From assembly GCF_011046895.1 (NCBI RefSeq), contig NZ_CP049250.1:940001-1004000 (forward strand): 64,000 nt of DNA, in the 5' to 3' direction. Under the pieces are notes generated by a model. That model was not told the origin of the DNA. It did not search any database and saw nothing but the letters and a program-made list of their open reading frames with translations. Both the position numbers and the translations under genes were made by a program. The first letter of the stretch is position 1. The number at the start of each line of letters is the position of its first letter. Below are positions 37,586-49,280 of the stretch, piece after piece. The stretch comes from Rhizobium rhizoryzae (GTDB lineage Bacteria; Pseudomonadota; Alphaproteobacteria; Rhizobiales; Rhizobiaceae).

Positions 37586-38929
37586 TCACCGGGGCGGTGT
37601 GCCGTTATCTGCCAGCACATTTCCGGCAAGGTAGAGCGAACCGCCAATAAGTATCCGCGGCGGGGCCGCGTCATCAAGTTGTCGCTCGGCAATTTCTTTC
37701 AGAGCATCCGAAACGCTGGACATCGGTTCGGCAACCAGACCTGCATCATAGGCTGATGATGCCAGCGCCACAGGATCCAATCCTGCGTCACTGCCGCGGA
37801 TCGGAACTGTAAAGACCTGCTCGGCAATGTCGGTGAAGGCCCGAAAATAGTTGAGAGGGTCCTTCGTGTTCAGCATTCCGATAATCAGATAAAGCGGCCG
37901 GGGACGAAGCTCCTCGAAGGAGGCCATGGCTTCCGCAATGACCTCTCCTGCACCTGTATTATGGCCGCCGTCGACCCAGATTTCGGCCTCTGTGGGCGCA
38001 AGGGCAACGAGTTCGCCCTCCGTCAGCTTCTGAAGGCGTCCGGGCCATTCGACCGAGGTCATCGCTTTTTCCATCATCGCGTCCGTGACCTCGAAACCGG
38101 CTGCTTTGACTGCGCGGATAGCAGCGGCTGCATTCGAAAGCTGGTGGCGACCGGGAAGCCGCGGCAGGGGCAGGTCGGCAAGGCCGAACTCATCCTGATA
38201 GACGAGCCTGTTGAACTCCTCATGGGCGGAATAATCCTGGCCGTAGACCGATGTCGGACAGCCCATACGCTCGGCTGTTGCCACCAGAACCTCTTCAGCC
38301 GCATCAAATTCCTGTCGTCCGATAACGACCGGACAGCCTTTTTTGATGATACCGGCTTTTTCCGCGGCAATCAGCTCGACCCTGTCGCCGAGGTAGGCCT
38401 GATGATCGAAAGAAATCGGCATGATGACGGACACTGCAGGATGGTCGATGACGTTGGTGCAATCGAGCCTGCCGCCCATCCCCACTTCCAGGATAACCGC
38501 ATCGGCAGGTAGTTCGGAAAATAGCAGAAAACCCGCGGCCGTTAGGATCTCGAAAACCGTGATTGGCTCACCAGCATTGGCAACGGCGACCCTACGCAGT
38601 GCATCCGCCAATAGTGCATCGTCCACCAGTTGCCCCGGCCCCTGACGTGAGCCGATGCGATACCGCTCATGCCAGTTGACGAGATGCGGTGACGTATGGA
38701 CATGCGCCGCATGCCCGGCAGCTTCCAGAAGCGCACGGCAGAAGGCACTGACGGAGCCCTTTCCGTTCGTGCCGGCGACATGAATGACGGGAGGCAAGCG
38801 CTGCTGCGGATTGCCGAGCACATCGAGCAGACGCCGCATCCTTCCAAGGGTCATGTCGTAACCCTTGGGGTGCAGCATCATCAACTCGTTGATGACCTGT
38901 TCCGCCTCGCTAACGGCAATGTGGTTCAT
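37586..38929 (-). CDS. folC: Bifunctional folylpolyglutamate / dihydrofolate synthase
   Basis: A 447-aa ATP-dependent Mur-ligase-fold enzyme adding glutamate to dihydropteroate and folates. HVAGTNGKGSVSAFCRA is the P-loop; LEVGMGGRLDCTNVI and WVDGGHNTGAGEV are family signatures. The true start could be a few codons later, since no strong ribosome site precedes 38929. It is last in trpF-trpB-trpA-accD-folC, 40 bp after accD, a gene pair conserved widely in proteobacteria. Confidence 0.95.
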   Translation of the reverse strand: MNHIAVSEAEQVINELMMLHPKGYDMTLGRMRRLLDVLGNPQQRLPPVIHVAGTNGKGSVSAFCRALLEAAGHAAHVHTSPHLVNWHERYRIGSRQGPGQLVDDALLADALRRVAVANAGEPITVFEILTAAGFLLFSELPADAVILEVGMGGRLDCTNVIDHPAVSVIMPISFDHQAYLGDRVELIAAEKAGIIKKGCPVVIGRQEFDAAEEVLVATAERMGCPTSVYGQDYSAHEEFNRLVYQDEFGLADLPLPRLPGRHQLSNAAAAIRAVKAAGFEVTDAMMEKAMTSVEWPGRLQKLTEGELVALAPTEAEIWVDGGHNTGAGEVIAEAMASFEELRPRPLYLIIGMLNTKDPLNYFRAFTDIAEQVFTVPIRGSDAGLDPVALASSAYDAGLVAEPMSSVSDALKEIAERQLDDAAPPRILIGGSLYLAGNVLADNGTPPR

Positions 38930-38969
38930 GCAAGTCCCCGAGGCTTATGCTTCTGTCGTCCGTCCGCGC

Positions 38970-39854
38970 TCAAGCGGACAGGGCAACAGGCTGATCACTG
39001 TTGGCTGGCTGCTTCAGCATGATCTTGAGAAGGCTGGCAAGCGTCGGCGCAATATCATGACGCTTGACGACCATATCGACCATGCCGTGTTCGAGCAGAT
39101 ATTCAGAGGTCTGGAAACCTTCCGGCAGCTTTTCGCGCAGGGTCTGTTCGATCACACGCTTACCGGCGAAGCCGATTTCCGCACCTGGCTCGGCAATATG
39201 CACGTCACCCAGCATGGCGTAAGAGGCCGTAACCCCACCGGTCGTCGGGTTCGTCAACACTACGATATACGGAAGCCCCGCCTCCTTCACCATGTTGACG
39301 GCGACCGTGGTGCGCGGAAGCTGCATCAGCGACAGAATACCTTCCTGCATGCGAGCACCACCGGAAGCCGGGAAGATGACCAGCGGGCACTTCTCCGCCA
39401 GAGCGCGTTCGGCTGCCTTCACGATTGCTTCGCCCGCTGCCATGCCCAGCGACCCACCGATGAAGTTGAACTCATGCACCACGGCGACGAGCTTGACGCC
39501 GCGCACTTTTCCGAGACCAGCAAGGATCGTGTCATCCTGCTCAGTTTTCACACGGCTGTCCTTGAGGCGGTCGCTGTACTTCTTGGAATCACGGAACTTC
39601 AGCGGATCCTGAGCGACCTTCGGTTGCGGCAGGTTTTCATAAACGCCGCCGTCGAAAAGATCGGTTAGCCGGGCCTTTGCCGGCATCTTCATGTGGAAGC
39701 CAGATGCGGGGATGACCCACTTGTTTTCTTCCAGATCCTTATGGAACACCATTTCACCCGTCTCCGGGCATTTGATCCATAGATTTTCCGGCACTTCCCG
39801 GCGGCCCAGCATCGAGTTGATCTTTGGGCGCACATAGTTGGTGATCCAGTTCAC
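38970..39854 (-). CDS. accD: Acetyl-CoA carboxylase carboxyltransferase subunit beta
   Basis: 294 aa. Forms malonyl-CoA with AccA at the start of fatty acid synthesis. [16 protein letters not shown] and [16 protein letters not shown] form the oxyanion and biotin/CoA sites. The GTG start has AGGAG 8 bases upstream. Unlike E. coli AccD, the N-terminal zinc ribbon is degenerate: only Cys29 ([12 protein letters not shown]) remains, and the second pair is replaced by VIPASG. It sits in the trp cluster 39 bp after trpA, as in many alphaproteobacteria. Confidence 0.95.
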   Translation of the reverse strand: MNWITNYVRPKINSMLGRREVPENLWIKCPETGEMVFHKDLEENKWVIPASGFHMKMPAKARLTDLFDGGVYENLPQPKVAQDPLKFRDSKKYSDRLKDSRVKTEQDDTILAGLGKVRGVKLVAVVHEFNFIGGSLGMAAGEAIVKAAERALAEKCPLVIFPASGGARMQEGILSLMQLPRTTVAVNMVKEAGLPYIVVLTNPTTGGVTASYAMLGDVHIAEPGAEIGFAGKRVIEQTLREKLPEGFQTSEYLLEHGMVDMVVKRHDIAPTLASLLKIMLKQPANSDQPVALSA

Positions 39855-39893
39855 TGGCAGAACTCCTGATTGACCATCGTCAATGTGGTTATC

Positions 39894-40733
39894 TTACTCG
39901 GCTGCGACAAGACGTGCGGACCGCACGCCACTCGCAAGGCCGCGAACAAGCGTCGCAACGGCTGAAATCGTATGCTCGGTGGCCTCGCCATCCGCAGTCA
40001 GGCTGCCTGCAACCTGCGCAACAATGGCGGAGCCGACGACGACTCCATCCGCAGCGGCACCGATTGCCTTGGCATGATCGGCGGTCTTGACGCCAAAGCC
40101 AACGCAGACTGGCAAATCCGTATGGGACTTGATACGATGGACGGCACCCGCAATCTTGGAGAGATCCGGAAGAGCAGAGCCCGTGATACCGTTCATCGAA
40201 ACGTAGTAGACAAAGCCGGATGTGTTTTCGAGCACCTTGGGCAGGCGGCGATCATCGGTCGTCGGCGTTGCGAGACGAATGAAGTTGATGTCACGCGCAA
40301 GCGCCGGGATGCAAAGTTCGTCATCCATTTCCGGTGGCAGGTCGACAACGATAAGGCCGTCGATGCCCGCCGCGACCGCTTCATCCAGGAAGGTTTCGAC
40401 GCCCATGTTGTAGATAGGATTGTAATAACCCATCAGGACAATCGGCGTGTTCTGATCTGTCTTGCGGAACTCACGCGCCATGTCCAGCGTACGCGCCAGT
40501 GTCTGACCCTTGGCCAAGGCACGGTGACCGGCCATCTGGATTGCCGGGCCATCGGCCATCGGATCCGAGAATGGCATGCCAAGCTCGATCACATCCGCGC
40601 CGGCTTCCGGAAGAGCCTTCATGATACCCAGCGAAGTCTCGAAATCCGGATCTCCGCCCATGAAATATGTGATGAGCGCCGGGCGTCCCTCAGCCTTCAA
40701 ATCAGCAAAACGCTTGTCCATACGTGCAGTCAT
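39894..40733 (-). CDS. trpA: Tryptophan synthase alpha subunit
   Basis: A 279-aa TIM-barrel lyase that splits indole-3-glycerol phosphate. Catalytic Glu50 ([16 protein letters not shown]) and Asp61 are present; the phosphate loops GFGVK and GVVVGSAIV are visible. It is separated from trpB by 2 bp, as expected for the alpha-beta complex. Confidence 0.97.
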   Translation of the reverse strand: MTARMDKRFADLKAEGRPALITYFMGGDPDFETSLGIMKALPEAGADVIELGMPFSDPMADGPAIQMAGHRALAKGQTLARTLDMAREFRKTDQNTPIVLMGYYNPIYNMGVETFLDEAVAAGIDGLIVVDLPPEMDDELCIPALARDINFIRLATPTTDDRRLPKVLENTSGFVYYVSMNGITGSALPDLSKIAGAVHRIKSHTDLPVCVGFGVKTADHAKAIGAAADGVVVGSAIVAQVAGSLTADGEATEHTISAVATLVRGLASGVRSARLVAAE

Positions 40734-40735
40734 GA

Positions 40736-41956
40736 TCAGAGACCCATTCCAAGAATTTTGCCGACAGTGAAGATGTCCTTGTCGCCACGGCCACAGAGGT
40801 TCATCAGAATGATCTGATCCTTGTCCATCTTCGGCGCGCGCTTGATGACTTCCGCCAGTGCGTGGCTCGGCTCCAGCGCCGGGATGATGCCCTCAGTGCG
40901 GGTGAGAAGCTGGAAAGCTGCCAGCGCTTCATCATCCTTGATCGGCACATATTCCACGCGGCCTGAATCCTTCAACCAGGAATGCTCCGGTCCGATGCCC
41001 GGATAATCGAGACCAGCCGAGATGGAATGGCCTTCCTTGATCTGGCCGTCATTGTCCTGCAGCAGATAAGTACGATTGCCGTGGAGAACGCCGGGGCGAC
41101 CTGCGGTGAGTGAGGCACAGTGCTCTTCACCTTCAAGACCCTTGCCGCCGGCTTCGACGCCAACGATGCTAACCGCGTCATCATCCAGGAAGGGATGGAA
41201 CAGACCGATCGCGTTTGAGCCGCCGCCGACTGCTGCCACCAGCATATCAGGCAGACGCCCTTCGGCTGCCAGCATCTGTTCGCGTGCTTCCTTGCCAATG
41301 ACCGACTGGAATTCTCGAACCATTTCCGGATAGGGGTGCGGGCCTGCCGCCGTACCGATGATGTAATAGGTGTCATCAACATTGGTGACCCAATCACGCA
41401 GCGCTTCGTTCATGGCGTCCTTCAGCGTGCCATGACCAGATGTCACAGGCTTCACTTCAGCGCCCAAAAGCTTCATACGGAAAACGTTCGGGGCCTGCCG
41501 CTCGACGTCCGTTGCACCCATGTAGACGACGCAAGGCAGACCGAAACGGGCAGCAACCGTTGCAGAGGCGACGCCATGCTGACCGGCACCCGTCTCTGCA
41601 ATGATGCGCTTCTTGCCCATACGCTTGGCAAGCAGGATCTGGCCGATACAGTTGTTGATCTTGTGGCTGCCTGTGTGATTCAGCTCATCGCGCTTGAAGT
41701 AGATCTTCGCGCCACCCAGTTCGGCCGTCAGACGCTCTGCGAAATAGAGCGGGCTTGGACGACCGATGTAATGTGTGCCCAGATGCGCCAGTTCCTTCTG
41801 GAATTCCACATCAGTCTTTGCCTTGTTCCACTCGTCCTGCAAATCAAGGATGAGAGGCATCAGGGTTTCAGCGACGAAACGGCCGCCATAGATGCCAAAA
41901 CGACCGTCCTCATCAGGACCGGCGCGAAACGAATTCGGCTTGAGCGGCTGGTTCAC
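40736..41956 (-). CDS. trpB: Tryptophan synthase beta subunit
   Basis: A 406-aa PLP enzyme joining indole and serine. The PLP lysine is Lys99 in NHTGSHKIN; the phosphate loop is GGGSNAIG; Glu of AETGAGQHG is the catalytic acid. I start at GTG 41956 ([16 protein letters not shown] 8 bases upstream), giving the family length; an upstream in-frame start would run into trpF. It overlaps trpF by 4 bases (GTGA). Confidence 0.97.
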   Translation of the reverse strand: MNQPLKPNSFRAGPDEDGRFGIYGGRFVAETLMPLILDLQDEWNKAKTDVEFQKELAHLGTHYIGRPSPLYFAERLTAELGGAKIYFKRDELNHTGSHKINNCIGQILLAKRMGKKRIIAETGAGQHGVASATVAARFGLPCVVYMGATDVERQAPNVFRMKLLGAEVKPVTSGHGTLKDAMNEALRDWVTNVDDTYYIIGTAAGPHPYPEMVREFQSVIGKEAREQMLAAEGRLPDMLVAAVGGGSNAIGLFHPFLDDDAVSIVGVEAGGKGLEGEEHCASLTAGRPGVLHGNRTYLLQDNDGQIKEGHSISAGLDYPGIGPEHSWLKDSGRVEYVPIKDDEALAAFQLLTRTEGIIPALEPSHALAEVIKRAPKMDKDQIILMNLCGRGDKDIFTVGKILGMGL

Positions 41957-42624
41957 TGTGCAACTCCCTCTGATGCATTTAGCCGCCATTTTTCGATTGC
42001 ATCGAAAAAGGCGTTCATCTTGTCCAGATCCTTCACACCAGGCGCGCTTTCCACGCCGGAGGAAATATCGATGCCGGGAGCGTGGGTCTTGGACAGCGCC
42101 GCTCCCACATTCTCCTTGTTGAGGCCACCGGAAAGCATGTAATCTACGTCTTCGTCAAGCGCGGCCATGATATCCCAGTCAAACGAGACACCGTTACCGC
42201 CCGGAAGCTCTGACCCAGTTGGCGGCTTTGCGTCGAACAGAAAACGATCGGCGAGCCCTTCGTAGGCTTTGATCTTGCGCAGATCATCGACCGTGCGCAC
42301 GGAAAAAGCCTTCATCACCGGCAGCCCAAACACGGCCTTGATGTTCAGGACGCGCTCGGCAGTTTCGCTACCATGAAGCTGAAGTATGTCCGGCTTGAGG
42401 AAGGCGATGATTTCTTCCAGTTCCTCATTATCCGCATCGACGGTTACGGCAACGATCTTGGCCTTGCCGCGCACAAGATCGGCAAGCGTCCCGGCAAGAA
42501 GCGGATCGATATGGCGCGGGCTTTTCTCAAAGAAAATGAAGCCGATATGCGTAGCGCCGCGGGCAACGGCCAGATTGACCGCGTCAGACGTCTTGAGACC
42601 GCAAATTTTAATGTCTGGTTTCAT
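41953..42624 (-). CDS. trpF: Phosphoribosylanthranilate isomerase
   Basis: A 223-aa TIM barrel. Catalytic Cys8 is in IKICGLK and the Asp in [18 protein letters not shown] is the phosphate-binding end. ATG 42624 lacks a clear ribosome site, and a TTG 10 codons earlier is possible. It is the first gene of the trpFBA-accD-folC run. No leader peptide rich in Trp codons was seen upstream, so classical attenuation is not evident here. Confidence 0.95.
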   Translation of the reverse strand: MKPDIKICGLKTSDAVNLAVARGATHIGFIFFEKSPRHIDPLLAGTLADLVRGKAKIVAVTVDADNEELEEIIAFLKPDILQLHGSETAERVLNIKAVFGLPVMKAFSVRTVDDLRKIKAYEGLADRFLFDAKPPTGSELPGGNGVSFDWDIMAALDEDVDYMLSGGLNKENVGAALSKTHAPGIDISSGVESAPGVKDLDKMNAFFDAIEKWRLNASEGVAQ

Positions 42625-42680
42625 GATGGCGAAGTGACACGAATCGAGGTTCAAGTCGAGAAAAATAGGATTGGCAAGGG

Positions 42681-43451
42681 TTATCCCTTCTCACCGAAGT
42701 CAAGCGCGTGCAGTTGCGACCCATTGGTTTTCAACCAGCGACGTGCCTCCTCCGTGCGAGGACAAAGCGACTTGCAGAGAGCCCAGAAGGCCGGACCGTG
42801 GTTCATCTCGCGTAGGTGCGCCACCTCATGGGCGGCGAGATAGTCTATGACGAAATCCGGCGCCATGACGATGCGCCAAGAAAAGGAAAGATTGCCGTCC
42901 CAGGTACAGGAGCCCCAGCGACTCCGCGTATCTTTCATGGTGATGGAGCGTATCGATCTGCCGATGCTCGCTGCGTGGTAGGCGGCCAGGCGCTCCAGAT
43001 CGTAACGCGCCTCTTTTTTCAAAAAGGCGGATAATCTCCGAGCCACATGATCTTCCAGGCCGCTGACCCGAATGACCGGCTCTCCGTCTTCCATATCAAC
43101 CTCCGTCAGACCGCGCAGCGTGCCTGTGTGGACAATCCGATGCAGATTTCCGCGCAAGGGCAGCCGCGTGCCCGGGCGGATCGTCTGATCACCGCTGAAC
43201 TTGGCCAGCTTGGCTCGCAACCAGCCATCGTGCCGGACGAGAAAATCTTCAACTTCCCTGCTTTTCAGGCCACGTGGGATCGTCAACTTCAAACCGCGTC
43301 CGCCCGCATCGATACGCAATGTCATCCGGCTTGCGGTCGCGTGTTCCTTGATGACGAGCGGCATCATCCGATCGCCAACCTGGAGCGAACGTTCCTCAAC
43401 ACGAAGAGGCTTTGGCTTTTTTCGGGCGGGTTTTCGGAGGAGTGAAAACAT
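42681..43451 (-). CDS. YgjP-like zinc metallopeptidase (DUF45/M48-like)
   Basis: 256 aa. The C-terminal half carries HEVAHLREMNHGPAFW, an HExxH zinc site plus a third His ligand, preceded by SRWGSCTWDGNLSFSWR, the DUF45 (YgjP) signature. There is no signal peptide, so it is cytosolic. The N-terminus is basic (ARKKPKPLR). The substrate is unknown; in other bacteria the family often lies near restriction or repair genes, but here it stands alone, 56 bp upstream of trpF on the same strand. Confidence 0.88.
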   Translation of the reverse strand: MFSLLRKPARKKPKPLRVEERSLQVGDRMMPLVIKEHATASRMTLRIDAGGRGLKLTIPRGLKSREVEDFLVRHDGWLRAKLAKFSGDQTIRPGTRLPLRGNLHRIVHTGTLRGLTEVDMEDGEPVIRVSGLEDHVARRLSAFLKKEARYDLERLAAYHAASIGRSIRSITMKDTRSRWGSCTWDGNLSFSWRIVMAPDFVIDYLAAHEVAHLREMNHGPAFWALCKSLCPRTEEARRWLKTNGSQLHALDFGEKG

Positions 43452-43464
43452 GGACTTGTTCTAA

Positions 43465-43577
43465 CGCATGTCGCGCAAAAGTGTGAAGCGGTTTTGCGAT
43501 AACGACATGCGTCAAAACAGAGAGTTAAAGCGTCAGGAGCGAATCTGAAAGATCGCGATGCGCTTTAGCTGATTCGC
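43465..43577. repeat. Rhizobial-type palindromic intergenic repeat
   Basis: CGCATGTCG-CGCAAAA (43465-43480) pairs with TTTTGCG-ATAA-CGACATGCG (43492-43511), leaving a 4-nt bulge and an 11-nt loop. The tail CAAAACAGAGAGTTAAAGCG has two interleaved repeats: TAAAGCG/CGCTTTA (43526-43532, 43561-43567) and GCGAATC/GATTCGC (43539-43545, 43571-43577). From memory, similar CGACATGCG-AAAACA-GTTAAAGCG elements recur in Rhizobiales intergenic DNA; a second copy is not present in this window. Confidence 0.55.
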
Positions 43578-43597
43578 GCGAGCAATTGACAGCAAAA

Positions 43598-43621
43598 CAC
43601 CGGCACCTTGTGGTGCCGGTG
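43598..43621 (-). terminator. Terminator of the DUF2852 gene
   Basis: A 10-bp perfect stem (CACCGGCACC with its complement), a 4-nt loop, then TTTT on the minus strand, 35 bp after the stop. Confidence 0.8.
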
Positions 43622-43655
43622 ACAGTGTTCAATGCGCTATGCAAAACGCCTTCCC

Positions 43656-44075
43656 TTATACAGTCGGATAATGCGTTTCCGGACCTCTGTTGGAGCGTTC
43701 GCGCATGAAGCGGTCAAACTCCTCCTGATCCTTTGCACGGCGTAGTTCCCGCAAATAACTATCGAACTCATCACGCATTTCATCAAGCTTGCGGCGTTGC
43801 TCTTCAATCCGGTCCATTTCCGCCTTGCGCCAGTCGTCAAACGCAACATTGCCTGTTGAGTAGGACGGGCCATAGCGACGGCTGGATCTGCGGAAAGATG
43901 AGAACATCCCATCGGCACGTTCATTTGCGGTTCGCTTGAAATCGCGCAGTCGTTCGCCGAACAGGATGTATGCGAGCATTGCTAGACCCAGCGGCCAGAA
44001 AATGACGAAGCCGAGAACCATCAGTGCGATGGTTGCCGGAGTCCAATCCGGACGGATCAATGCTGACTGATTCAT
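43656..44075 (-). CDS. DUF2852 family membrane protein
   Basis: 139 aa. One hydrophobic segment (IALMVLGFVIFWPLGLAML, about 14-32) is followed by a long charged helical C-terminus (KAEMDRIEEQRRKLDEMRDEFDSYLRELRRAKDQEEFDRFM) that looks like a coiled coil. It matches DUF2852, common in alphaproteobacteria and of unknown function. ATG 44075 follows GAGGTAG. It is monocistronic with its own terminator, downstream of phaZ on the same strand. Confidence 0.83.
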   Translation of the reverse strand: MNQSALIRPDWTPATIALMVLGFVIFWPLGLAMLAYILFGERLRDFKRTANERADGMFSSFRRSSRRYGPSYSTGNVAFDDWRKAEMDRIEEQRRKLDEMRDEFDSYLRELRRAKDQEEFDRFMRERSNRGPETHYPTV

Positions 44076-44096
44076 GGGTTGCACTACCTCTTTTCT

Positions 44097-44119
44097 CAAA
44101 AAGCCCGCGGTATGCGGGC
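44097..44119 (-). terminator. Terminator downstream of phaZ
   Basis: On the minus strand GCCCGC-ATACC-GCGGGC is followed by TTTTT. It lies 111 bp after phaZ and 22 bp before the DUF2852 start, insulating the two. The 110 bp in between contain no convincing gene. Confidence 0.75.
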
Positions 44120-44229
44120 CTTTCGAGATTCGATGTGGTTAGTGCGCTCATCCGCTTCAAGAACATGCTCTTCACAATCGGCGAAGCCATTGGTCGCATT
44201 TTCTGAATTCGACGTGAGCAAAGATCCGG

Positions 44230-45510
44230 TCAGCCGCTCTTTCCGCCCTTGATCACCCGCGGCGGAGCGTTCTTGCGCAGTGCCTTTGAGTGTTCGCGTG
44301 TGAAGGAAAGAATTCGTGGGGCGATTTCGCGACGGAAGCGAGAACCGTTGAACACGCCGTAGTGGCCAACATCCGGTTGCACGTAGTGCATCCGCATCTC
44401 TGCGGGAATACTGGAGCAAATGGTTTGTGCAGCATGAGTCTGACCCACGCCGGAGATATCATCGTTCTCGCCCTCGATCGTCAGAAGAGCGACGTTCTTG
44501 ATCGCCTTCGTATCGACTGGATTTGTCCGATGCATCATTTCGCCCTTCGGCAACGCGTGCTTGATGAAAACGGTGTCCACCGTTTGCAGGTAGAACTCCG
44601 CTGTCAGATCCATGACCGCCAGATATTCGTCGTAGAAGTCGCGATGCTTCTCAGCCGACTCACCATCGTTTTTCACCAGGTGTTCGTAGAATTCCTTGTG
44701 CGCGATCAGGTGACGATCGAGGTTCATCGACATGAAGCCGGACAGTTGTAGAAATCCTGGATACACAGGTCGCATGAAACCGGCGAGCGGCCATGGTACC
44801 GTCATGATGACGTTATCCTTGAACCACTTGAGCGGGCGATCCTGTGCCAACTGGTTCACGGCCGTGGGGTTAATGCGCGTGTCGATTGGACCGCCCATCA
44901 ACGTCATGGAGGATGGTACAAAGGGATCGTTGGCCGCATCCATGACTGCAACAGCAGCAAGAACCGGAACGGATGGCTGGCAAACCGCAACCACATGCGT
45001 ATCCGGACCCAGATGATGAAGCATTTCGATGACGTAATCGATGTAATCATCGAGATCGAACGTCCCTTCCGTGATCGGAACGTTGCGGGCGTCCTGCCAG
45101 TCTGTGATGTAGACATCCGCGCCTTGCATCAGGGCTTCGACAGTGCCGCGCAGCAGCGTCGCATAATGGCCGGACATCGGCGCAACAATCAGAATTCTGG
45201 GGTCGGGCACACGGGATGCTGGGAGAGCGCGCTCGAAATGGAGAAGGTTGCAGAATGGCTTTGACCAGACCACCTTCTCTGTAACCTTGACGGTGTGCCC
45301 ATCGACTGTGGTGGTCGGCAAACCGAATTCTGGCTTTCCATAGCGACGTGTGGCGCGCTCGAACACTTCAAGCGATGCCGAGACACTTCTGCCAAGGGGA
45401 GTTTGCGACAGTGGATTAAGAGGATTGCTGTAGAAGAAGCGCATCGCTTCTGTCGAGGCGCGCAGCGGCGCCATCGCGGCGTGGTTCAACTCATAAAGCT
45501 GGTAGAACAT
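44230..45510 (-). CDS. phaZ: Intracellular polyhydroxyalkanoate (PHB) depolymerase
   Basis: A 426-aa cytosolic alpha/beta hydrolase that mobilises stored PHB. The nucleophile position is Cys177 in VAVCQPSVPVLAA, as in the Cys-type intracellular depolymerase of Ralstonia rather than a Ser lipase box. PRILIVAPMSGHYATLLRGTV and ITDWQDARNVP are family signatures; the C-terminal His is in VGHYGVFNG. There is no signal peptide. The gene is separate from the PHB synthesis genes, which are not in this window. Confidence 0.94.
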   Translation of the reverse strand: MFYQLYELNHAAMAPLRASTEAMRFFYSNPLNPLSQTPLGRSVSASLEVFERATRRYGKPEFGLPTTTVDGHTVKVTEKVVWSKPFCNLLHFERALPASRVPDPRILIVAPMSGHYATLLRGTVEALMQGADVYITDWQDARNVPITEGTFDLDDYIDYVIEMLHHLGPDTHVVAVCQPSVPVLAAVAVMDAANDPFVPSSMTLMGGPIDTRINPTAVNQLAQDRPLKWFKDNVIMTVPWPLAGFMRPVYPGFLQLSGFMSMNLDRHLIAHKEFYEHLVKNDGESAEKHRDFYDEYLAVMDLTAEFYLQTVDTVFIKHALPKGEMMHRTNPVDTKAIKNVALLTIEGENDDISGVGQTHAAQTICSSIPAEMRMHYVQPDVGHYGVFNGSRFRREIAPRILSFTREHSKALRKNAPPRVIKGGKSG

Positions 45511-45754
45511 GCGAACGCCACCTTTCTTCTTTTCCTTCGTCTGAAGGAGAAAATTCCGTCAGACATGAGTAGCACGTGAAAAGTAAACTAACAGGAAGTG
45601 AGTGCAGCGCAACATAGTGACAAGGTACTCCTTGGCAAGGCGCTGATTTTTACCTGCTGCAATGCATCAAGTCGGCAGAAGAGCGTTTGTTCCCTGCAGA
45701 AAAAATGCAACGTTTTCCGTGAGAAAAGTGTGACCTTTTGGGATTAGGCGAGTG

Positions 45755-45770
45755 TGTTTCACGTGAATCA
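45755..45770. other. parS: parS-like site A
   Basis: TGTTTCACGTGAATCA matches the parS consensus TGTTTCACGTGAAACA at 15 of 16 positions. It is intergenic, 36 bp beyond the gyrB stop. ParB would load here. Confidence 0.75.
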
Positions 45771-45781
45771 ATCCACAGAAA

Positions 45782-45797
45782 AGATTCACGTGAAACA
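45782..45797. other. parS: parS-like site B, mirror of A
   Basis: AGATTCACGTGAAACA matches at 14 of 16. With A it makes a perfect 15-bp inverted repeat (45755-45769 with 45783-45797) and a 13-bp spacer, so it could also fold as a hairpin downstream of gyrB. Confidence 0.7.
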
Positions 45798-45805
45798 AAA
45801 ATTGA

Positions 45806-48235
<2,430 letters not shown>

Positions 48236-48363
48236 TCAACTTTCTTGTTCTTTGGCTGTGCACGGTGGGCGGCGAATCACCGTTGTCCTGACGCGGACTA
48301 TAGAAATTTCCTGCCTGTTTTCCAAAGCGCCAAGCGTTGAAAACCGGGGAGAACCAGCCCGAA

Positions 48364-48729
48364 TTAGCCCTTATTTGCGGCATTTTCCAGCAGCATCGTC
48401 ATTTCTTGTATCACGCTTGGTTCCAGAGAGCCAATCCGTCTCGCAAGAAGGTTTGCAAAGGCTGTGTAAGCAGGCGGAAGGCCACCTGTATCTATTACGA
48501 CCCGAGGGTCTGATTGCTCTGCGAGCCGAAAAAGAGCTTCAGCCTCATCCCAGATTATATGAAAATACCCGGCAACTCTCTGGAGAAAATCAAAGCTGGG
48601 ACGTCCTCGCCTCCCGTGCTCCAAGGCAGACAGATAGGCAGAGGAAACACCGAGCGCCGCCGCCATCTGCTGCTGGGTTACCCCTTTGTGCTTGCGGAGT
48701 TCGCGAAGTGCTTCACCGAACGGGGTCAC
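48364..48729 (-). CDS. XRE-family transcriptional regulator
   Basis: 121 aa. The N-terminal Cro/C1-type helix-turn-helix (FGEALRELRKHKGVTQQQMAAALGVSSAYLSALEHGRRGRPS) is followed by a helical region of unknown function. The GTG start overlaps the smr stop by 4 bases, so it is translated from the timA-mltA-smr message. It lies 131 bp upstream of gyrB on the same strand; no target sites could be identified. Confidence 0.88.
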   Translation of the reverse strand: MTPFGEALRELRKHKGVTQQQMAAALGVSSAYLSALEHGRRGRPSFDFLQRVAGYFHIIWDEAEALFRLAEQSDPRVVIDTGGLPPAYTAFANLLARRIGSLEPSVIQEMTMLLENAANKG

Positions 48730-49280
48730 GTCTGCCCTCTCCGGCTGAGGCGGACATACAGGGCACCTTCACCACCATGCTGGCGTGCTGCCGTTTCATA
48801 AGACGAAATAAGAAAGCGAAACTCGGTCTTGGAGAACCACAGCGGCACGGCCCGCTTCAGCGCACCTTCGCTGCCAAGCGAACTGCCTTTGCCGGTAATG
48901 ACAAGCACATGGCGCAGCCCCCGTTCATGGGCTCGTAGCAGGAAATCCAGAAGGATGCCGTGCGCCTCACTCTGGATCATGCCATGGAGGTCGATGCGCG
49001 CTTCAAGTGCCAGTCGACCTCTGGCGATCTTGCGCTTGACGGGGCGCTCCAGTGGATGATGCTGGCCTTTCGGCTTCTGAATACCATCCTGACTTTCATG
49101 AGATTCTGACTGTTTTTTAGCCGGATTCAAAGCGAAGGTCTGTTTAGGCTCTCGCACCTCTGCATCGAGAGCGTCTTCGAATTCAAGCAGTTGTTCCAGG
49201 CGCCCGGGCATAGGACGCGTGGTGCGCGCCACCTTGCCCCACAGAATTCGCTCATCGCCATCCAGCTTGCGACCGCTCAT
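48726..49280 (-). CDS. Smr-domain protein
   Basis: 184 aa. The C-terminal Smr domain reads IDLHGMIQSEAHGILLDFL and RHVLVITGKGSSLGSEGALKR, then a GEGALYVRLSR end. The N-terminal 90 aa are hydrophilic and low-complexity. Smr domains are nicking or RNA-cleaving endonucleases; in bacteria some act in ribosome rescue or mismatch-related repair. There is no MutS2 core, so this is the stand-alone form. It overlaps both mltA and the XRE gene by 4 bases. Confidence 0.9.
   Translation of the reverse strand: MSGRKLDGDERILWGKVARTTRPMPGRLEQLLEFEDALDAEVREPKQTFALNPAKKQSESHESQDGIQKPKGQHHPLERPVKRKIARGRLALEARIDLHGMIQSEAHGILLDFLLRAHERGLRHVLVITGKGSSLGSEGALKRAVPLWFSKTEFRFLISSYETAARQHGGEGALYVRLSRRGQT

Larger units (their letters stand above)
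45511..45805. promoter_or_regulatory. Intergenic region upstream of phaZ and downstream of gyrB
   Basis: 295 bp without a gene. It holds the phaZ promoter (left part) and, near gyrB, the inverted pair of parS-like sites listed separately. Two TGC/GCA-rich stretches (TGCTGCAATGCA at 45656-45667; TGCAG-AAAAAA-TGCA near 45695-45708) recall the TGC-rich targets described for PhaR repressors, but this is only suggestive. Confidence 0.4.

Noticed and set aside
42625-42680. Trp leader peptide/attenuator before trpF
   Set aside because: The 56-bp spacer has no Trp-rich ORF and no terminator-antiterminator pair.
44135-44206. A tiny plus-strand frame (VVSALIRFKNMLFTIGEAIGRIF-like end) between DUF2852 and phaZ
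   Set aside because: Only 23 codons, no ribosome site, and it overlaps the phaZ terminator zone; cannot be supported as a gene.
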